Origin: Halocaridina rubra
Lineage: Eukaryota > Arthropoda > Malacostraca > Decapoda > Atyidae
Assembly: GCA_037179515.1 (NCBI GenBank)
Contig: JAXCGZ010009460.1
Location: 152,501 to 216,500, forward strand
Length of the DNA stretch: 64,000 bases
Reading direction: 5' to 3'
Shown here: piece after piece, positions 39,146 through 51,880 of the stretch
Layout: each line of letters begins with the position of its first letter
Numbering within the stretch: position 1 is the first letter of the stretch
The notes under the pieces: model-generated
Database searches by the model: none
Told to the model about the DNA's origin: nothing
Seen by the model: the letters and a program-made list of their open reading frames with translations, nothing else
Made by a program: the position numbers and the translations under genes

Positions 39146-41004
39146 AATTACTGTACATGAGTGTATATGCACTTGCATTCAAACAAACAAAGAGTGCAGT
39201 ACATCCATATTAAATGTCCTTCGTATAAGTAAAGAATTTTTCAGGACAAATCTAAATAATTTGCTAAATATATCGATCTTTGTAATATAGCTAAGTAGGT
39301 TTCCTCCATACCTGACATAATTTTATGATTTCTGATGCACCAAAATATGTGAATGTTTCATTTTAGACCTTAACCAGTTTTTATTATCTTTTTGTATCCA
39401 TTTGTAATATCACATTTTTAACGTATAAAGGAACTAATGGTGAAAAAAGTACTTTGGAACCTAAAGATATCTCTTCTATCATAAAAAAAAAATCTTGAAA
39501 TTAGATATTCGGTTTAGTTAGACATGATTCTATTAAATTCCAATACTTCGTCCTGGTAATCCAAGCTGGATATTGAACTTCCACAAGCCACGGTTGGCTG
39601 GTTCTTGGTAAGGGTTAAAAAAAAAAAAAATCCAAATACTTCACACGAATCTATTCCCAACCATCACATAAGACCTTCGTATACCTTTACAAAGCATGTG
39701 TGTGTATGTATGTGTGTGTCGGGTTGTTGGCCGCTCGTACTTCATTAGTTTAAGCCTAAAACGATATGATACAGGAAGAAGGGTTTGTTAGTAGGTGTCA
39801 CAAACCATAAATAGCGTCAAGGATTTTGATTACGTAGTGAGAACATCCCCATGTTACATAGATCATGTGGGCGTTTGAACACTAATATGATTAGCGGTTT
39901 TCCTTCTTGATCGTGGCTTCTCATATTGCCTTCATCCTACGCCGCCATTAGATCATTCTAGCACTTCTAAACACATAGACACAAATTTATAATTAATATA
40001 CTGATACACATGTTCATAGTTGAGTTATTGACGAATTAGGAAAAAATGTTCATAGCGATTTACAAAGTTAAGGGAACCAAGTGTTGTTGTTGTTGTTCTT
40101 CTTCTTCTTATTATTATTATTATTATTATTATTATTAGAAATGTTCCTATTTATCGTTTCGTCACCTTTGATTATCTTTTGTTCTTGTTATTCACTGCGC
40201 ACATGTTTTTCTCTATGTGTAGGCGCACAAGCGCGTCTACCAATAAAGCTACACACACACACACACACGTTTTCACGTAACATTCTATCGTTTTTTAGAA
40301 TAATTTCGTCGTTTAAGTGACTATAATGTCCGTTACATATTTTTACCTCATTGGCATAATTTCTATGTTTTCCATGTAAGATGACGTGTCTTAGTTTCTG
40401 ACAGCATGACCACTGTAAAGTGGGCTGCTTTAGGTGAGTACTCATTCTTCTTAAAAAAAAATCTCACCTTAATTCAATTCATTATAAGAATATATTGTTC
40501 AGTGGTCACGTAGAATAAGCAATAGACCTATTTTTTTCCACGTTTTGCAGTTATAATGTTCATTGAACTTATTGTTCAGGGTCTCTGCTGCACAGTATCA
40601 GATAGGCCTATTGTGTTTTTATTCAGTTTTTGTATTTATAACGTTTACTAGAATTATTATTGTTCAGGATCTCTCTTGGAGACTGCGCATTAGACCTATT
40701 GTGATTTTTATCCGTAATTGCTTTTTCGTCTCGAAGCAAAACCGTCCTGGTTTGCATTCACAGAATACCGTACCAAAGATCCAATTACGGTGTTGAAATC
40801 GCCCTTAATTTAAGTCATTAATGTTGGCAATAGCCATGTGTTTCATTAGCTTTTCGTATGTCGTCAGAATATTCCCATTATCGCACTAGTCCCTAGGCCA
40901 TAAATCCCGCCACACAAACTTTTAACAGGCCTAACACTAGATGTTGTGGTTTCTCAGGTTTCATGGCTTTTTCTTAATTATCTTTTCCCTCTCTATCTTC
41001 TAAA
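39141..41004. other. Unassigned sequence
   Basis: Contains a GTT/CTT/ATT trinucleotide stretch at 40083-40137 and (AC)n at 40252-40267. A duplicated TTGTTCAGG(G/A)TCTCT string occurs near 40573 and 40660. No gene recognised. Confidence 0.4.
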
Positions 41005-41290
41005 TCTCATGGAATAAGTGTCTCGTTTTCATACGATTTTGAGTTTTGCTCGAGGTATTCCTGGAAATGTAGGCCTAGAATAGATTTTCTATTTTTAAAA
41101 CTTTTGGAATATGGGAGTATCGTTCTTATTCGATTTTGATTTGTTGCTTATTCTTAGAAATGTAGGCCTAGATTAGATTTACTATCTTTTTTTAAAACAT
41201 ATGAATAAATGTGTCGTTCTTGTGCGATTTTGAGGTGTTTTATGTATTTTTAGAAATGTAGGCCTAGAATAGAAAAATCTGTCTCAAAAA
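41005..41290. repeat. Tandem repeat, unit about 95 bp, 3 copies
   Basis: The marker AAATGTAGGCCTAGA starts at 41065, 41158 and 41254. Each unit also holds GTGTCGTTCTT-like and GATTTTGA strings upstream of it. Confidence 0.85.
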
Positions 41291-41359
41291 TACTGTCCTT
41301 GTAGTATAAGTTGTGATCCCTCTTTTCACTACGGTTTTCTAAATATTATGTTGAGGGAA

Positions 41360-41478
41360 CAAGTACACCTCCTCCGTGTTTTCCTGCGAATTATAAAAGT
41401 CGACTAAATGGGGCGGAACGAAGGGACTGGGAATTTCCTCCTTTTCAGTATCCTCTCATAGAGTCAAGAGGATAATGG

Positions 41479-41480
<2 letters not shown>
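41360..41480 (+). repeat. Dispersed repeat R fragment
   Basis: AGTCGACTAAATGGGGCGGA and ACGAAGGGACTGGGAATTTC match the family body, ending in ATAATGGCTTATATA before the AT run. Confidence 0.65.
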
Positions 41481-41556
<76 letters not shown>

Positions 41557-41585
41557 TAGATAGATAGATAGATAGATAGAGAGAT
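41479..41585. repeat. (AT)n(GATA)n microsatellite
   Basis: AT units to about 41553, then seven GATA units. Confidence 0.95.
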
Positions 41586-42920
41586 ATTAGGAACATAATG
41601 TCTTGGTTGGCTTGTATCCTGTTTTACTATAAATTTCTGGAGGTATATGATGATATACCCAAGTTAATGTTTAAGTAGACGGTTTATGGCCCATGCGTAA
41701 GTCCCAAGGATAATATGACGCCTGGCAGTCATTTGAACCGCAAAATAGTGTTGAGCATTCTTCATATCTAAATTTTATGACCCTCGTAATATTCATAATA
41801 GATTTGTTAAGGTTTAGGAAGGACTTAGGCCTAGGAGCTGTCAGGTGATTATATTTGTCATGGAGGGAATGTCTTCCATGAATTACGAGGTGTTTGTTGA
41901 CGTCAAATTGGGGAGTCTCTCTCACTCCATGAGAATAAATGATAATGGTATTGGCCTGCAAGGACGCTGGCATATGACGGCTAATCTATAAAACCACTTT
42001 GTAGGTGAATTGAGCGAGACAGGTATTTATACTCTGTGCCATGGTGCCATTTTCTTCAACAGAGATAGGCATTACGAGTGTCATCTATCGCCGTCTGCAA
42101 TGTTAAATAATAATTTAGGCAGTTTGTCTTAGCCTAGTTTTTTATATTGGTGTGATGTTCTGTGTCACGCTTTGCCTGATTATTTTATTATTAATTCCTG
42201 TATATTTGCATTATTGGTAAGTCGTGTTTATAGGGTATTTAATAACGTCACCAATACGCGTCATGGGCTGTTATTATTTTTGGCTCCTGATATTTGTCTT
42301 GTTCGCTTAGTAGGTATTTCTACAGTATTACCAGTGTCTTTTTTTTCCAATACAATTTTTCCTTTCTTATATATCATGTTTTCCTCTTGTATAAAATACT
42401 CTTTTCTCTGGCAGTATGTCTTTATTGTCTCTATTGCTATTTTCTCTTTCATTAGCCTTGCGTCCAATTCGTATTATAATATTCTCCTTTTCCATTTTCC
42501 TTGTCGGTGTCATCTGTCATTTTGAAGTTTCGTTTTCTTTAATTCACCTTTATCCAAATCGTATATAATTTTAACCTGTTCCATTTTTCCTTTTCCATGC
42601 ATGCACGCGTCGTCTGTTTCTTCCTTACATGTTTGATTCTCTTTCATGCGCCTTGTACCCATTTCCTGTAACACATTTTTCCATTTTCCCTTTTCCATGC
42701 CAAATTCTTTACCATGGCTGTTCACATCCATGCACGATTTATTTGATATTTTTGTTTACTTTTAAGCGGCGAGATTTATCAGTAAATTTAAGCCGCGGGA
42801 GTCCCGTTGCAGGTGTCCAGTTCAGGTGGTTGTTGCTGCCGCGTTTTCTATTAATGGTGTTTTGTTTTGGGGCATGTTATTGATGTTACTGTTTTCCTTA
42901 CAGCTTTTGACTATTGGAGT
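41586..42920. other. Unassigned sequence
   Basis: The minus-strand 100-codon frame at 41671-41973 and the plus-strand 117-codon frame at 42172-42525 show no recognisable domain. The latter is a T-rich, hydrophobic-by-composition frame. A CCTTTTCCATGC-type duplication appears near 42589 and 42689. No gene called. Confidence 0.4.
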
Positions 42921-42921
42921 G

Positions 42922-42979
<58 letters not shown>
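42922..42979. repeat. (CT)n microsatellite
   Basis: About 29 units. Confidence 0.95.
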
Positions 42980-42980
<1 letters not shown>

Positions 42981-43027
42981 AGCAGGCATTATGATTACCA
43001 GTGACTAATATTCCCTCAGTTGCAACT

Positions 43028-43075
43028 CACACATTGTCCCCATGAATGGGGGTGGACACAGACAGGTGGGGGCTG
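43028..43075 (-). repeat. SINE family A tail fragment
   Basis: TGTCCCCATGAATGGGGGTG then GACACAGACAGG matches the tail of the copies at 8179 and 22648. Confidence 0.65.
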
Positions 43076-43842
43076 TAATTTTATTTCATTAAGATCACTA
43101 GTCAAGGCAAAGCAATTTGTGGTGTATAATTTCATAAGAATTTAATAAAAAGTTTGGAAATACAAATGGTCGTATTTTTTTTTTCTAAATATAGAAATAA
43201 GTCTCTCTTTTAAATATTAAATAAAAATATTTTAACGTATTCTATCTAAAGCTGTATGGTTTTGATTACTATAGAGTGCCTGTAGTATGGTCCAGCTGTA
43301 GAGCCTTGTAAACTAATATCAGAATAAAAGAAATATAAAAATCCGACCTGTGTGTGTAGTAGTGGAGAGAGACGCCATCAGAAGGGGAGAGAGAGGGGTT
43401 GGTGCCATTCTAAACATATTGTATTCGCTCTTTTGTTTGCCACGCAGGAGGGGGACGTTTAGGTTGTCAATCATGGGTTTTCATTCCCCCCTCCTCTAAC
43501 CCCCCTCTTTAATATGTTTTCTTTGGCCTCCCCTACATCCCTCCCAATCCTTATTCCTAATATCTCTCCTTTTCTTAATCTTCTCTCCATTGTAAAGAAA
43601 TGTAAATTAATGTTTGTTTGTTTGTTAGTTACTAAATACAATGGAAGCTTTATAAGAGGTGAGATGTTGTGTAGTTGACTTTTTTTTTTTTTAATTCGTA
43701 TTTTGTTTCTTTTTTACATGTTTGTGCATAATTTTGGTAAGAAAATGGTTGCTTTTTCTTTATGATGTCGACTAACTTGCTGTTAGTTATTGTCAGCTGT
43801 TTTTATTATGCCTCGATTGTGTTTCATTGCAAGAGCTTTGGA

Positions 43843-43844
<2 letters not shown>
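43076..43844. other. Unassigned sequence
   Basis: A C-rich patch lies near 43480-43560. Nothing else recognised. Confidence 0.35.

Positions 43845-43919
<75 letters not shown>
43845..43919. repeat. (AT)n microsatellite
   Basis: About 37 units running directly into the hairpin. Confidence 0.95.
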
Positions 43920-43921
<2 letters not shown>

Positions 43922-44104
43922 GCAAAAAAAAAAAAGGCCCATAAATAAAACACAAAAAGAAGCGAAGATGTACTATATATTACGACTGGACTCCAGTCCT
44001 CTTCAGGTACAAAAAAAAAGAGGACTGGAGTCCAGTCGTAATATATAGTACATCTTCGCTTCTTTTTGTGTTTTATTTATGGGCCTTTTTTTTTGCTTCA
44101 TATT
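43917..44104. repeat. Near-perfect hairpin, 87-bp arms and 14-base loop
   Basis: Arms 43917-44003 and 44018-44104 are complementary throughout, apart from the length of one A/T run (12 A against 9 T). The loop is CAGGTACAAAAAAA. Each arm also holds a smaller palindrome, GACTGGACTCCAGTC. Transcription in either direction would give a long double-stranded RNA stem. There is no coding potential. It could be a recent palindromic duplication, a foldback element or a hairpin-RNA source. Confidence 0.93.
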
Positions 44105-44128
44105 GTGCTGTGATATAACAGTTTATTT

Positions 44129-44239
<111 letters not shown>

Positions 44240-44404
44240 TATGAATGAAAATTAATATTTTACTAGATTGAGGCTGTCATTCCAATACTCATATAAATTC
44301 CTTTCAATTTTAATTTTATCATTTGTGTTTTAGGATTATTTAGTATTTTATTTCATTTTTTTAATCTTGACAAAACTAATAGCAAACACATTCTGGCTTC
44401 GAAG

Positions 44405-44545
44405 ATATTATGTTCTATCCCTCGACTAAATGGGGCGGAGCTAGGGGACTGGAAATCCTCTCCTCTATATTTTCTTCCCACAAAGAGAGTATATTCCCCA
44501 GACTCAGCCACTCCCCTTACAAGGGGAAAATGGCTCATGTATATA
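44405..44545 (+). repeat. Dispersed repeat R
   Basis: CTCGACTAAATGGGGCGGAG at the left and CTTACAAGGGGAAAATGGCT at the right, the same body as 55985-56165. Confidence 0.7.
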
Positions 44546-44549
44546 GACA

Positions 44550-45690
44550 GATGTTCCAAAAAGGCCCTTGTACTTCTCTTTTTGAAATAATGGAAAACTA
44601 TTTGTTGAATAGGACCCTGAACTGTTCCTTTCAAACCTAAGAGGACTTTTATTGTATTACAAGTAAATGGCCCTCAAACAGTTCCCTGAAGTTCAAGACG
44701 TTATGTTGAAAAACCCTAGAACAGTCCTTTGAAGCCGAATAAAGCTTTGCTTTGAAAGAAAATGCCCTTGCATAAGTCCTTTGAAACCGAAGAACACTCT
44801 TAATTGCTTTGAAAGATGAATCCCATGAGCAGTTCCTTTGAAACCAAAGAACACTCTTAATTGCTTTGAAAGATGAATCCCATGAGCAGTTCCTTTAAAA
44901 CCGCAGAACACTCTTATTGCTTTGAAAGATAAATCCCATGAGCAGTTCCTTTGAAACTGAAGACTATGTCGAAAAAATAAATGTTGAATTTTTTTTAATC
45001 TAAAAGACTGTTGAAAAAAAAAATTCAGCAGTTCATTTGAAACCGTTTGTGATGCAAAAAATGCCCTTAAACATTTCCTTTAAAACTTGAAGAACACTTT
45101 GTGCTAAAAGAAAAGGTCCTTGAGCATTTCCTTTGAAAGCGGATAAGACTTTCTGGTGAAAAAAAAAAAATTAACAAGTCCTTTGAAATTTGAGAAGCCT
45201 GAAAGAAAACTCTTGATCAGTTCTTTGAAACTGAAAAATAAGCTAAATATGTTGAAAGAAATGTTTTTGAACAGTTTCTCTGAAGCCAAATAAGACTTTG
45301 GGCTAAAAGAAAAGACATTCGAACAGTTCCTCTGTAGTCGAAGGACAAACTTTGGCGCGATTTCTTAAACAGTGTACACCTAGGATACCATATTGTTAGT
45401 TAGCTAAACACGCACAAATGGATGTCAAAAACGCATCTGACGCGGTTCTGTGTATGCCTAGGATCCCGTACGGGATCCTAGGCATACACAGAACCGTGTC
45501 AGATGCGTTTATAAAATCCATTTGTGTGTGTCTAGCTAACTAACAATATAGTATCCTAGGTTTACACTGTTTAAGAAATCGGGCCAATGTGTTGACTGCA
45601 ACGCTTTTGAATAGTTCCTTTGAAACCGAAGACTTGAATTGTGTTGCGAGGAAAGGCCCCTGAACAATTCCATTGAAACTGGAGTGTGTT
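44550..45690. repeat. Decayed tandem array, unit about 57 bp
   Basis: The unit core AGCAGTTCCTTTGAAACCGA followed by AGAACACTCTTAATTGC and TTTGAAAGATGAATCCC is clearest between 44780 and 44960, where copies are 57 bp apart; flanking copies are more diverged. The array is interrupted by the palindromic element at 45354-45585 and resumes at about 45605. The 72-codon minus frame is repeat-encoded and not called as a gene. Confidence 0.8.
45354..45585. mobile_element. Palindromic foldback element, copy 3 (single unit, 232 bp)
   Basis: GGCGCGATTTCTTAAAC to GTTTAAGAAATCGGGCC, with the core GGATCCCGTACGGGATCC near 45462-45479. Its position inside the 57-bp array shows that it inserted after the array formed. 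Confidence 0.9.
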
Positions 45691-46650
45691 ACTTATGGAG
45701 ATTGAAGCGATATAACTTGCATTTGAGATGAAAGTTAATATGAAATGTCACATTGGGTAATTCAGTGATATGTTTCACTTGTGTGAGCAGCTTGTAAATG
45801 GTGTCAGTGAAGAATGAAGAAATGTAGATTTTATTTGTCTATTTTTGCCCGTGTGTGTGTGTTTTTTTTTTTTTTTTTTTTTTACGGGGGTATAACTAAG
45901 ACTGAATTATTGAATAAGGAAACCCAGAATACGTAAATGTATAATGAATTAAATGATTTGTGTAGTAATAATATCCCAGTGACCTGTGTTCTCCTTTGTT
46001 AGGTGATTTGTATCCGAATTATTGTTTTATAACGAGATTTGAGACAGTTCACTGTCTTTCAGAAAAATGCACCATTTTTTCATGCTATCTAGCAGGATCG
46101 GTTTTTATTAAGTTATATAAGACCAAATTTTGTAAATTATTCTTGTTTATGACGTAACTTTTTGTCGCTAGGAATGAATTTCACTTACTTGAGAATTGAA
46201 TATATGACATAACTTTCCTTTAGTAGACGTATGACTTCTATAAAATTGAATTAATAATGCGTTTGGGATGCATGTACGGGAGGGCTGGCGTGTTAAGAAA
46301 TCTATATTTTTTTTTATAAATTTAATTGTTCCCAACCCCTAAAAAATAAATAGATAAATGAATAGAGAGAAACAGTAGGAATTGCGAGTTTATAGGAGAA
46401 AGTTCTTAATGAAAAACTAATATTTTTAGAAAGGTCATTATATAGGTACTCTTTTATAAACCCTTTGTATAGTGTATGGCATATGGCTCTCACAGCTGTT
46501 GTACTTATATTGACTACAAATGGCATGAGGTTTTAGGTACTCGAAACGAGAGAGTCAGGCAAAAATAGCGTTGAGTATGATGAATGCTTTATTAATTTGC
46601 ATAAGAGAATTTTTTTTTTCAAGACTTCTGGAGTTGTCCCTTTGCCTTTA
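45691..46650. other. Unassigned AT-rich sequence
   Basis: A T-run lies at about 45864-45883. No gene recognised. Confidence 0.4.
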
Positions 46651-46841
46651 CTCTTTTTTTTTTTTTTTTTTTTTTATTTATTCAGATAACTGTACATGGG
46701 GACATGTGCACATGGGCACTCCCAGTCATATTGCAGTTGATAACATTACAATCTATGTGGTTATGTATAAATAACATACTAATAGAATTTGCAATTAATT
46801 TAAAATATCATAGCAAGTAATTAATAATAAAATATAGTGTA

Positions 46842-47531
46842 AAAATTTATAAAAAAGTAATGGGTACTCTAATATATCTAAATAGGGTAAAAGACTCATT
46901 TGAAACATCAACTCGTATAATAATTGTCCAGTCCTTAGCTATGAGTTTAATTAATTACTGTCTCAAAGTTTGGGGATGTACCAATAAGACTCAATTACAA
47001 AGAATACAAAAGTTACAAAACTTTGCAGCACGAGTGGCTGTTGGCAATGTAAGAAAATACGAGCACATCTCTCCTGTTTTAAAAGATCTAGAATGGATAA
47101 AGATTAGAGATAAATATGTTTTTGATATATGTACCTTTGTTTTTAATATACTAAGAAACAATATTCCTGATTGCTTGTATAATTTTTCTACAGTAAGCTC
47201 AGTTACCGGGTTAACTACCCGTCAAGGGGAAGATTTATTAGTACGAAGGTCTAAAACTGATATTGGCTCAAGAGATATAAACATTCGTGGACCTCATTTA
47301 TATAATCAGCTTCCCAGAGAACTAAAAAATGCTGGTTCAGTGTATACTTTTAAATATAATCTTAAGAAGTTGCTCTTAAAGGAAGATTTTACTTGTAAAT
47401 TTTAATGGTACACTCATCTTTATGATTTGCTTGTTTTAGTATGTCTATATCGTACACCACAGATGTCTATCTGGAATATATATGTATCTTATTTAAATAC
47501 CCAATGTACATTGGAATAAAGGATTATTATA
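46842..47531 (+). mobile_element. 5'-truncated copy of the RNase H-containing LINE (3' end)
   Basis: Encodes the last 181 residues of the reverse transcriptase ORF (from MGTLIYLNRVK to the end, 46860-47405), identical in translation to residues 970-1150 of the ORF at 56715-60167. After the stop comes a short 3' UTR ending AATAAAGGATTATTAT. The 181-codon frame is not an independent gene. Compared with the uninterrupted copy E, about 22 bp of the target (the GAAGAGTACTTGAAGAG region) is missing at the junction. Confidence 0.93.
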
Positions 47532-47659
47532 ATCATTGTGACAATATTTTCAATAGCCCTTGTTGAGTGCTATCATTTAAATTCATTTTTACTTTTCAAC
47601 AGTACTACTGCAGACAATTTGAAGCAGATATAGAATAACAATTTTCAGGTTAGAATAAT

Positions 47660-47796
<137 letters not shown>

Positions 47797-47853
47797 TGCA
47801 TTAATTAGATGAGCAATAGAAACACCACTGGGGCTTCATAGCCATACATATCA

Positions 47854-47858
<5 letters not shown>

Positions 47859-47890
<32 letters not shown>
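47859..47890. repeat. (AG)n tract inside repeat X
   Basis: About 16 units. Confidence 0.9.
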
Positions 47891-47895
<5 letters not shown>

Positions 47896-47999
47896 GGTAT
47901 TCATTTCAGCAAAAGGAGTTATTCGTCCTTACTACAGATAAAGACACATCCATGCATACTCATACACATCATTGTCATCTGAGGGTAACACAGCAGAGG

Positions 48000-49418
48000 A
48001 CTCTCGTCGTCCGTATCGGCGTGTCTATAGCCGCTCTCCAAGCGTAGGGCCGCCGTCTTAGCTGCCACTTCCATCGCCCAAGGGCCTAAAACTATTACTT
48101 AAACCCCGACCACACTGCTAGGGAGACAACCGACCCTTTGCTAACCACATCTCTCCCTCCTAGACCACCACCACCCCCCTTTTTCTTTTAACTTTATCCT
48201 TTTTTTTTTTAAATTTCATTCCTTATTTTTCTTCCTCTTTAAAAGGTTTTTGCTTTACTAGTTATGTATGCTTAAGACATGTCTCTGTTATGAAGCTTTA
48301 TTAAGAGTAGATTAGTTTGTGTGTAAATGAACACATATATTTGACAGTTATTTTCTCTTTTATTTCACATGTATTTGTTCATCGCTTGTTTTTTCATTTG
48401 TTTTCATTTTTGTAACCCTCATTCATGTTTACTTTCATGCTTGTATTTTTAATACTGTCAAATTTTTTAATTAACCGAACGCTGAATCTACGCTAAAAGT
48501 ATTCCAGAATATACTACAATGAACATAATAGTATCAAACCCAAGCCTTGACTTCATGAATTGGCGATATGTAGGTATCCTGGGTCAGTTCCTTATTTTTA
48601 CTGTGTATTCCATTTATGACATCCTCGGCCAGTTTCTTCGCTATTCATTATGTGTATTCCATTTATGTAGAGGAAGTAGGGGGGGGGGGCGAAATAAGGA
48701 AAACACTGATTTGTCATCTTTTGCCAGAGCCAGAAATGGTTGACAGTTATGCGTCTAACTGCGTTGATGGAAGAAAGAAAGCTGGAAGGAGGGGTCATGT
48801 CTTGTCCGACCTCCAAGCCAGTGACTGGAGCCTTCATTCTCCGCTATGGCAAGCTTAGTTTACAGTCTCTCCACCCTTTCGTTTGCGCATTTTTTACATG
48901 ATTTTATTTTTACAGTAACTGACATGCGCTTTCAGAAGACCTTCTGACATTATCTCCGTCTGTACTTGTCATTCTCCCTCGAGTCGTGTGATTAAACCCA
49001 CAAATTTGTCAAGCATTTCCGCGTTTAAAGTCACTGATACCGGTATAATTATGGGTTTACCCCTCCAACTGCTTTTTTTACCCCTCGTCCTGGAAAGAAA
49101 GTTATATGACTTTACTCAAAGCAGCCATAAAGGAACGTCAATAATGGCTTTTTGGAGACAGAGAAGTTTTGGCATACAGACGAGCATGGCCTTTCATACT
49201 CAGATTATGCAATGCAAGAGTTGATACGTGGTGACTTGTAGCACAGGAGACCCTGTTCTTGTTCCAGATACATTCCTCAGAGCATCGGTATCTTGTACAA
49301 TTGCACGAATTCTCACCATTTCAGGAATCTTTTACTTATATGAGTATCTCTACATGACATTTTGTAGCTGTAGCAGATTTGTTCTCATGTGGAACGTTAG
49401 ATATGGGAACGGGAAAGG

Positions 49419-49420
<2 letters not shown>
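48000..49420. other. Unassigned sequence
   Basis: A GC-balanced, C-rich segment at 48000-48180 stands out from its AT-rich surroundings. The 74-80-codon frames near 48519-48858 have no domain. No gene called. Confidence 0.4.

Positions 49421-49422
<2 letters not shown>

Positions 49423-49453
<31 letters not shown>
49423..49453. repeat. (AG)n tract
   Basis: About 15 units. Confidence 0.9.
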
Positions 49454-49456
<3 letters not shown>

Positions 49457-50195
49457 TTACCACACGCCCTCGTTTTTATGGTTCCTCTCCTCTTTTCTTT
49501 GGGACTACCTGCCATTTTTGATTATATGGCTGTCTTCTGTGTTTATTTGTCTTTAAGGAACAGACCTGTTCATTAAGTGAATTTTGTAGTTTGCTCTTTT
49601 GAGCCTCAGTGCCTCCGGTTTCCTTTTATTTGGAGTCTGTAAAAGTGCTTCGGCCATTTAAGTAATTTGTCGTTGGCTCGTTCTAAATGTTACTTCTTGC
49701 AGGAGAGTTCCTCAGTGGTACTTTACAACTACTACTACTCCTCCTCCTCCTCCTTCTTCTTCTCCATCCCCTCCTCGACCTATTCCTGCCCCTCATCCTG
49801 AGCCTGTTAGCCCCCTCTATACTTAAAAAGCCAGCATCTTGGGAGGTTTAGTTTATGTAAAAGTGTTGTTAATTTGTTTTAGTGGAGGTTTATTTTATAG
49901 CTCTCGAGATGTATGTCTCTCTTCTCCTGGGAGTGTGTGTTTTGTTTATCCTCATCCTTCGGGGTCTTTGTGTTTTTAGATATTTTTTGTTTACTTGCTC
50001 TTTATTTCTTAAGTTTGTGTACAGCTGTTCTGAAGTTAAGGGGTCATTAATATTTTTTTTTTTTTTACTCATCTGGCTCTTTGTCTAGTTGATTGGATAA
50101 AAGTATTGTAACGACATAGAATGCAGAAGCTGTTACTTGAGGTTTTTTCTATTTCTGGAATTCTGTCATTTCTGGTTTTTCAGTCTTCAAGAACT

Positions 50196-50198
<3 letters not shown>
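49454..50198. other. Unassigned sequence
   Basis: A triplet-rich ACT/CTC/CTT stretch lies at 49727-49770. Nothing else recognised. Confidence 0.4.
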
Positions 50199-50391
<193 letters not shown>

Positions 50392-50635
50392 TTCCCATAA
50401 ATACTCATTGCTATTTTTTTTTTTGCTCATTAGTGTGTCCCTGCGTAGTATCTGCCTCAGTACGTCCAAACTTTTTATTATTAACTTTATTTTTGTGTGT
50501 TCATTTGTTTTATGCTAATAACTGCTTATGTGCATTTTATTTGCATAATTACGTTGTTATATTTGCAATTATCATACTTTTTTGCTAATAGAACAGCCCA
50601 GACTTGGGAACAGCTTTGTCTGTCCGTCTGTCTTT

Positions 50636-50978
50636 GGCCCGATTTCTTAAACAGTGTAAACTTGAGATATAGTTAGTTAGTTAGACACAAATATATGGAT
50701 TTCATAAACGCATCTGACGCGATTCTGTGTATGGCTAGGATCCCGTACGGGATCCTAGGCCCGATTCCTTAAACTTAAGATACCATATTGTTAGTTAGCT
50801 AGACACACAAATGAATTTCATAAACGCATCTGACGCGGTTCTGTGTATATGGCTAGGATCCCGTACGGGATCCTAGCCATATACACAGAACCGTGTCAGA
50901 CGCGTTTATGAAATCCATTTCTGTGTGTCTAACTAACAATATGGTATCTTAGGTTTACACTGTTTAAGAAATCAGGCC
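50636..50978. mobile_element. Palindromic foldback element, copy 4 (one and a half units)
   Basis: A left half with core (50636-50757) is followed directly by a complete palindromic unit (about 50757-50978). Cores GGATCCCGTACGGGATCC lie near 50738 and 50858. Flanks TCTGTCTTT and TTTGTCTTT agree at 8 of 9 positions, which may be a 9-bp target-site duplication. Confidence 0.88.
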
Positions 50979-51430
50979 TTTGTCTTTTATGACGGTGTTC
51001 ATTTTTTATTTTGAGGTCTCCATTCATTTGAATATTGACTCAGTGGTTTAGTTTTAAAACGCTTTGATGCTTCTATGTACTATTTTTTTTAATTTATTTT
51101 TAATAAATTTGTATTTTTTTAGGATTATATAATGATACCTGTACATTAATTATAGGGTTATTTCGTTATTGAAAACTAGTCCAGACACTAGATTTAATTG
51201 GTCAGATAAACCACTAAAAAAGACTTTATCTTAGTTAGAATTTAATATGTTGAGGATCTGCTAAAGATAAGTAACCCCCAGAACCCCATGTAAAGTTAAA
51301 TAACCTCGTAATTGTTTAGGTTAAGTTGGGTGATTGCTCTTTGAATGTGGATAACTCTGAACATCCTTAGGGTTGCTCAACTTTACAAGATCCTTATTTT
51401 CTCTTAAAATGATCGGACTGGCGATTCAAG
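50979..51430. other. Unassigned AT-rich sequence
   Basis: Nothing recognised. A TAGGTTAAGTTGGGTGA string near 51316 resembles strings near 1264 and 22010. Confidence 0.35.
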
Positions 51431-51815
51431 TTTTTTTTTTTATTTATTTATTCAGATAACTGTACATGGGGACATGTGCACATGGGCACTCCCAGTCATA
51501 TTGCAGTTGATAAACATTACAATATATTTGGTTGTTTATAAATAACATACTAATAGAATTTGCAATTAATTTTAAATATCATAGCAAGTAATTAATAATA
51601 AAATATAGTGTAATAATTGAAGAGTACTTGAAGAGTAATCATTGTGACAATATTTTCAATAGCCCTTGTTGAGTGCTATCATTTAAGCTACATTTCACTT
51701 TCCAACGGTACTACTGCAGACAATTTGAAGCATATATAGAATAACAATTTTCAGGTTAGAATAATAAGTAGGTAAATATACATATACATACACATACACA
51801 TATACATACACATAC

Positions 51816-51880
<65 letters not shown>

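Noticed and set aside
42172..42525. 117-codon hydrophobic frame as a membrane protein
   Set aside because: Hydrophobicity follows from T-rich composition (Phe/Leu/Ile/Ser); no conserved pattern and no start context.
46860..47405. 181-codon frame as an independent gene
   Set aside because: Identical in translation to the C-terminus of the LINE RT ORF. Its ATG is an internal Met of that ORF.
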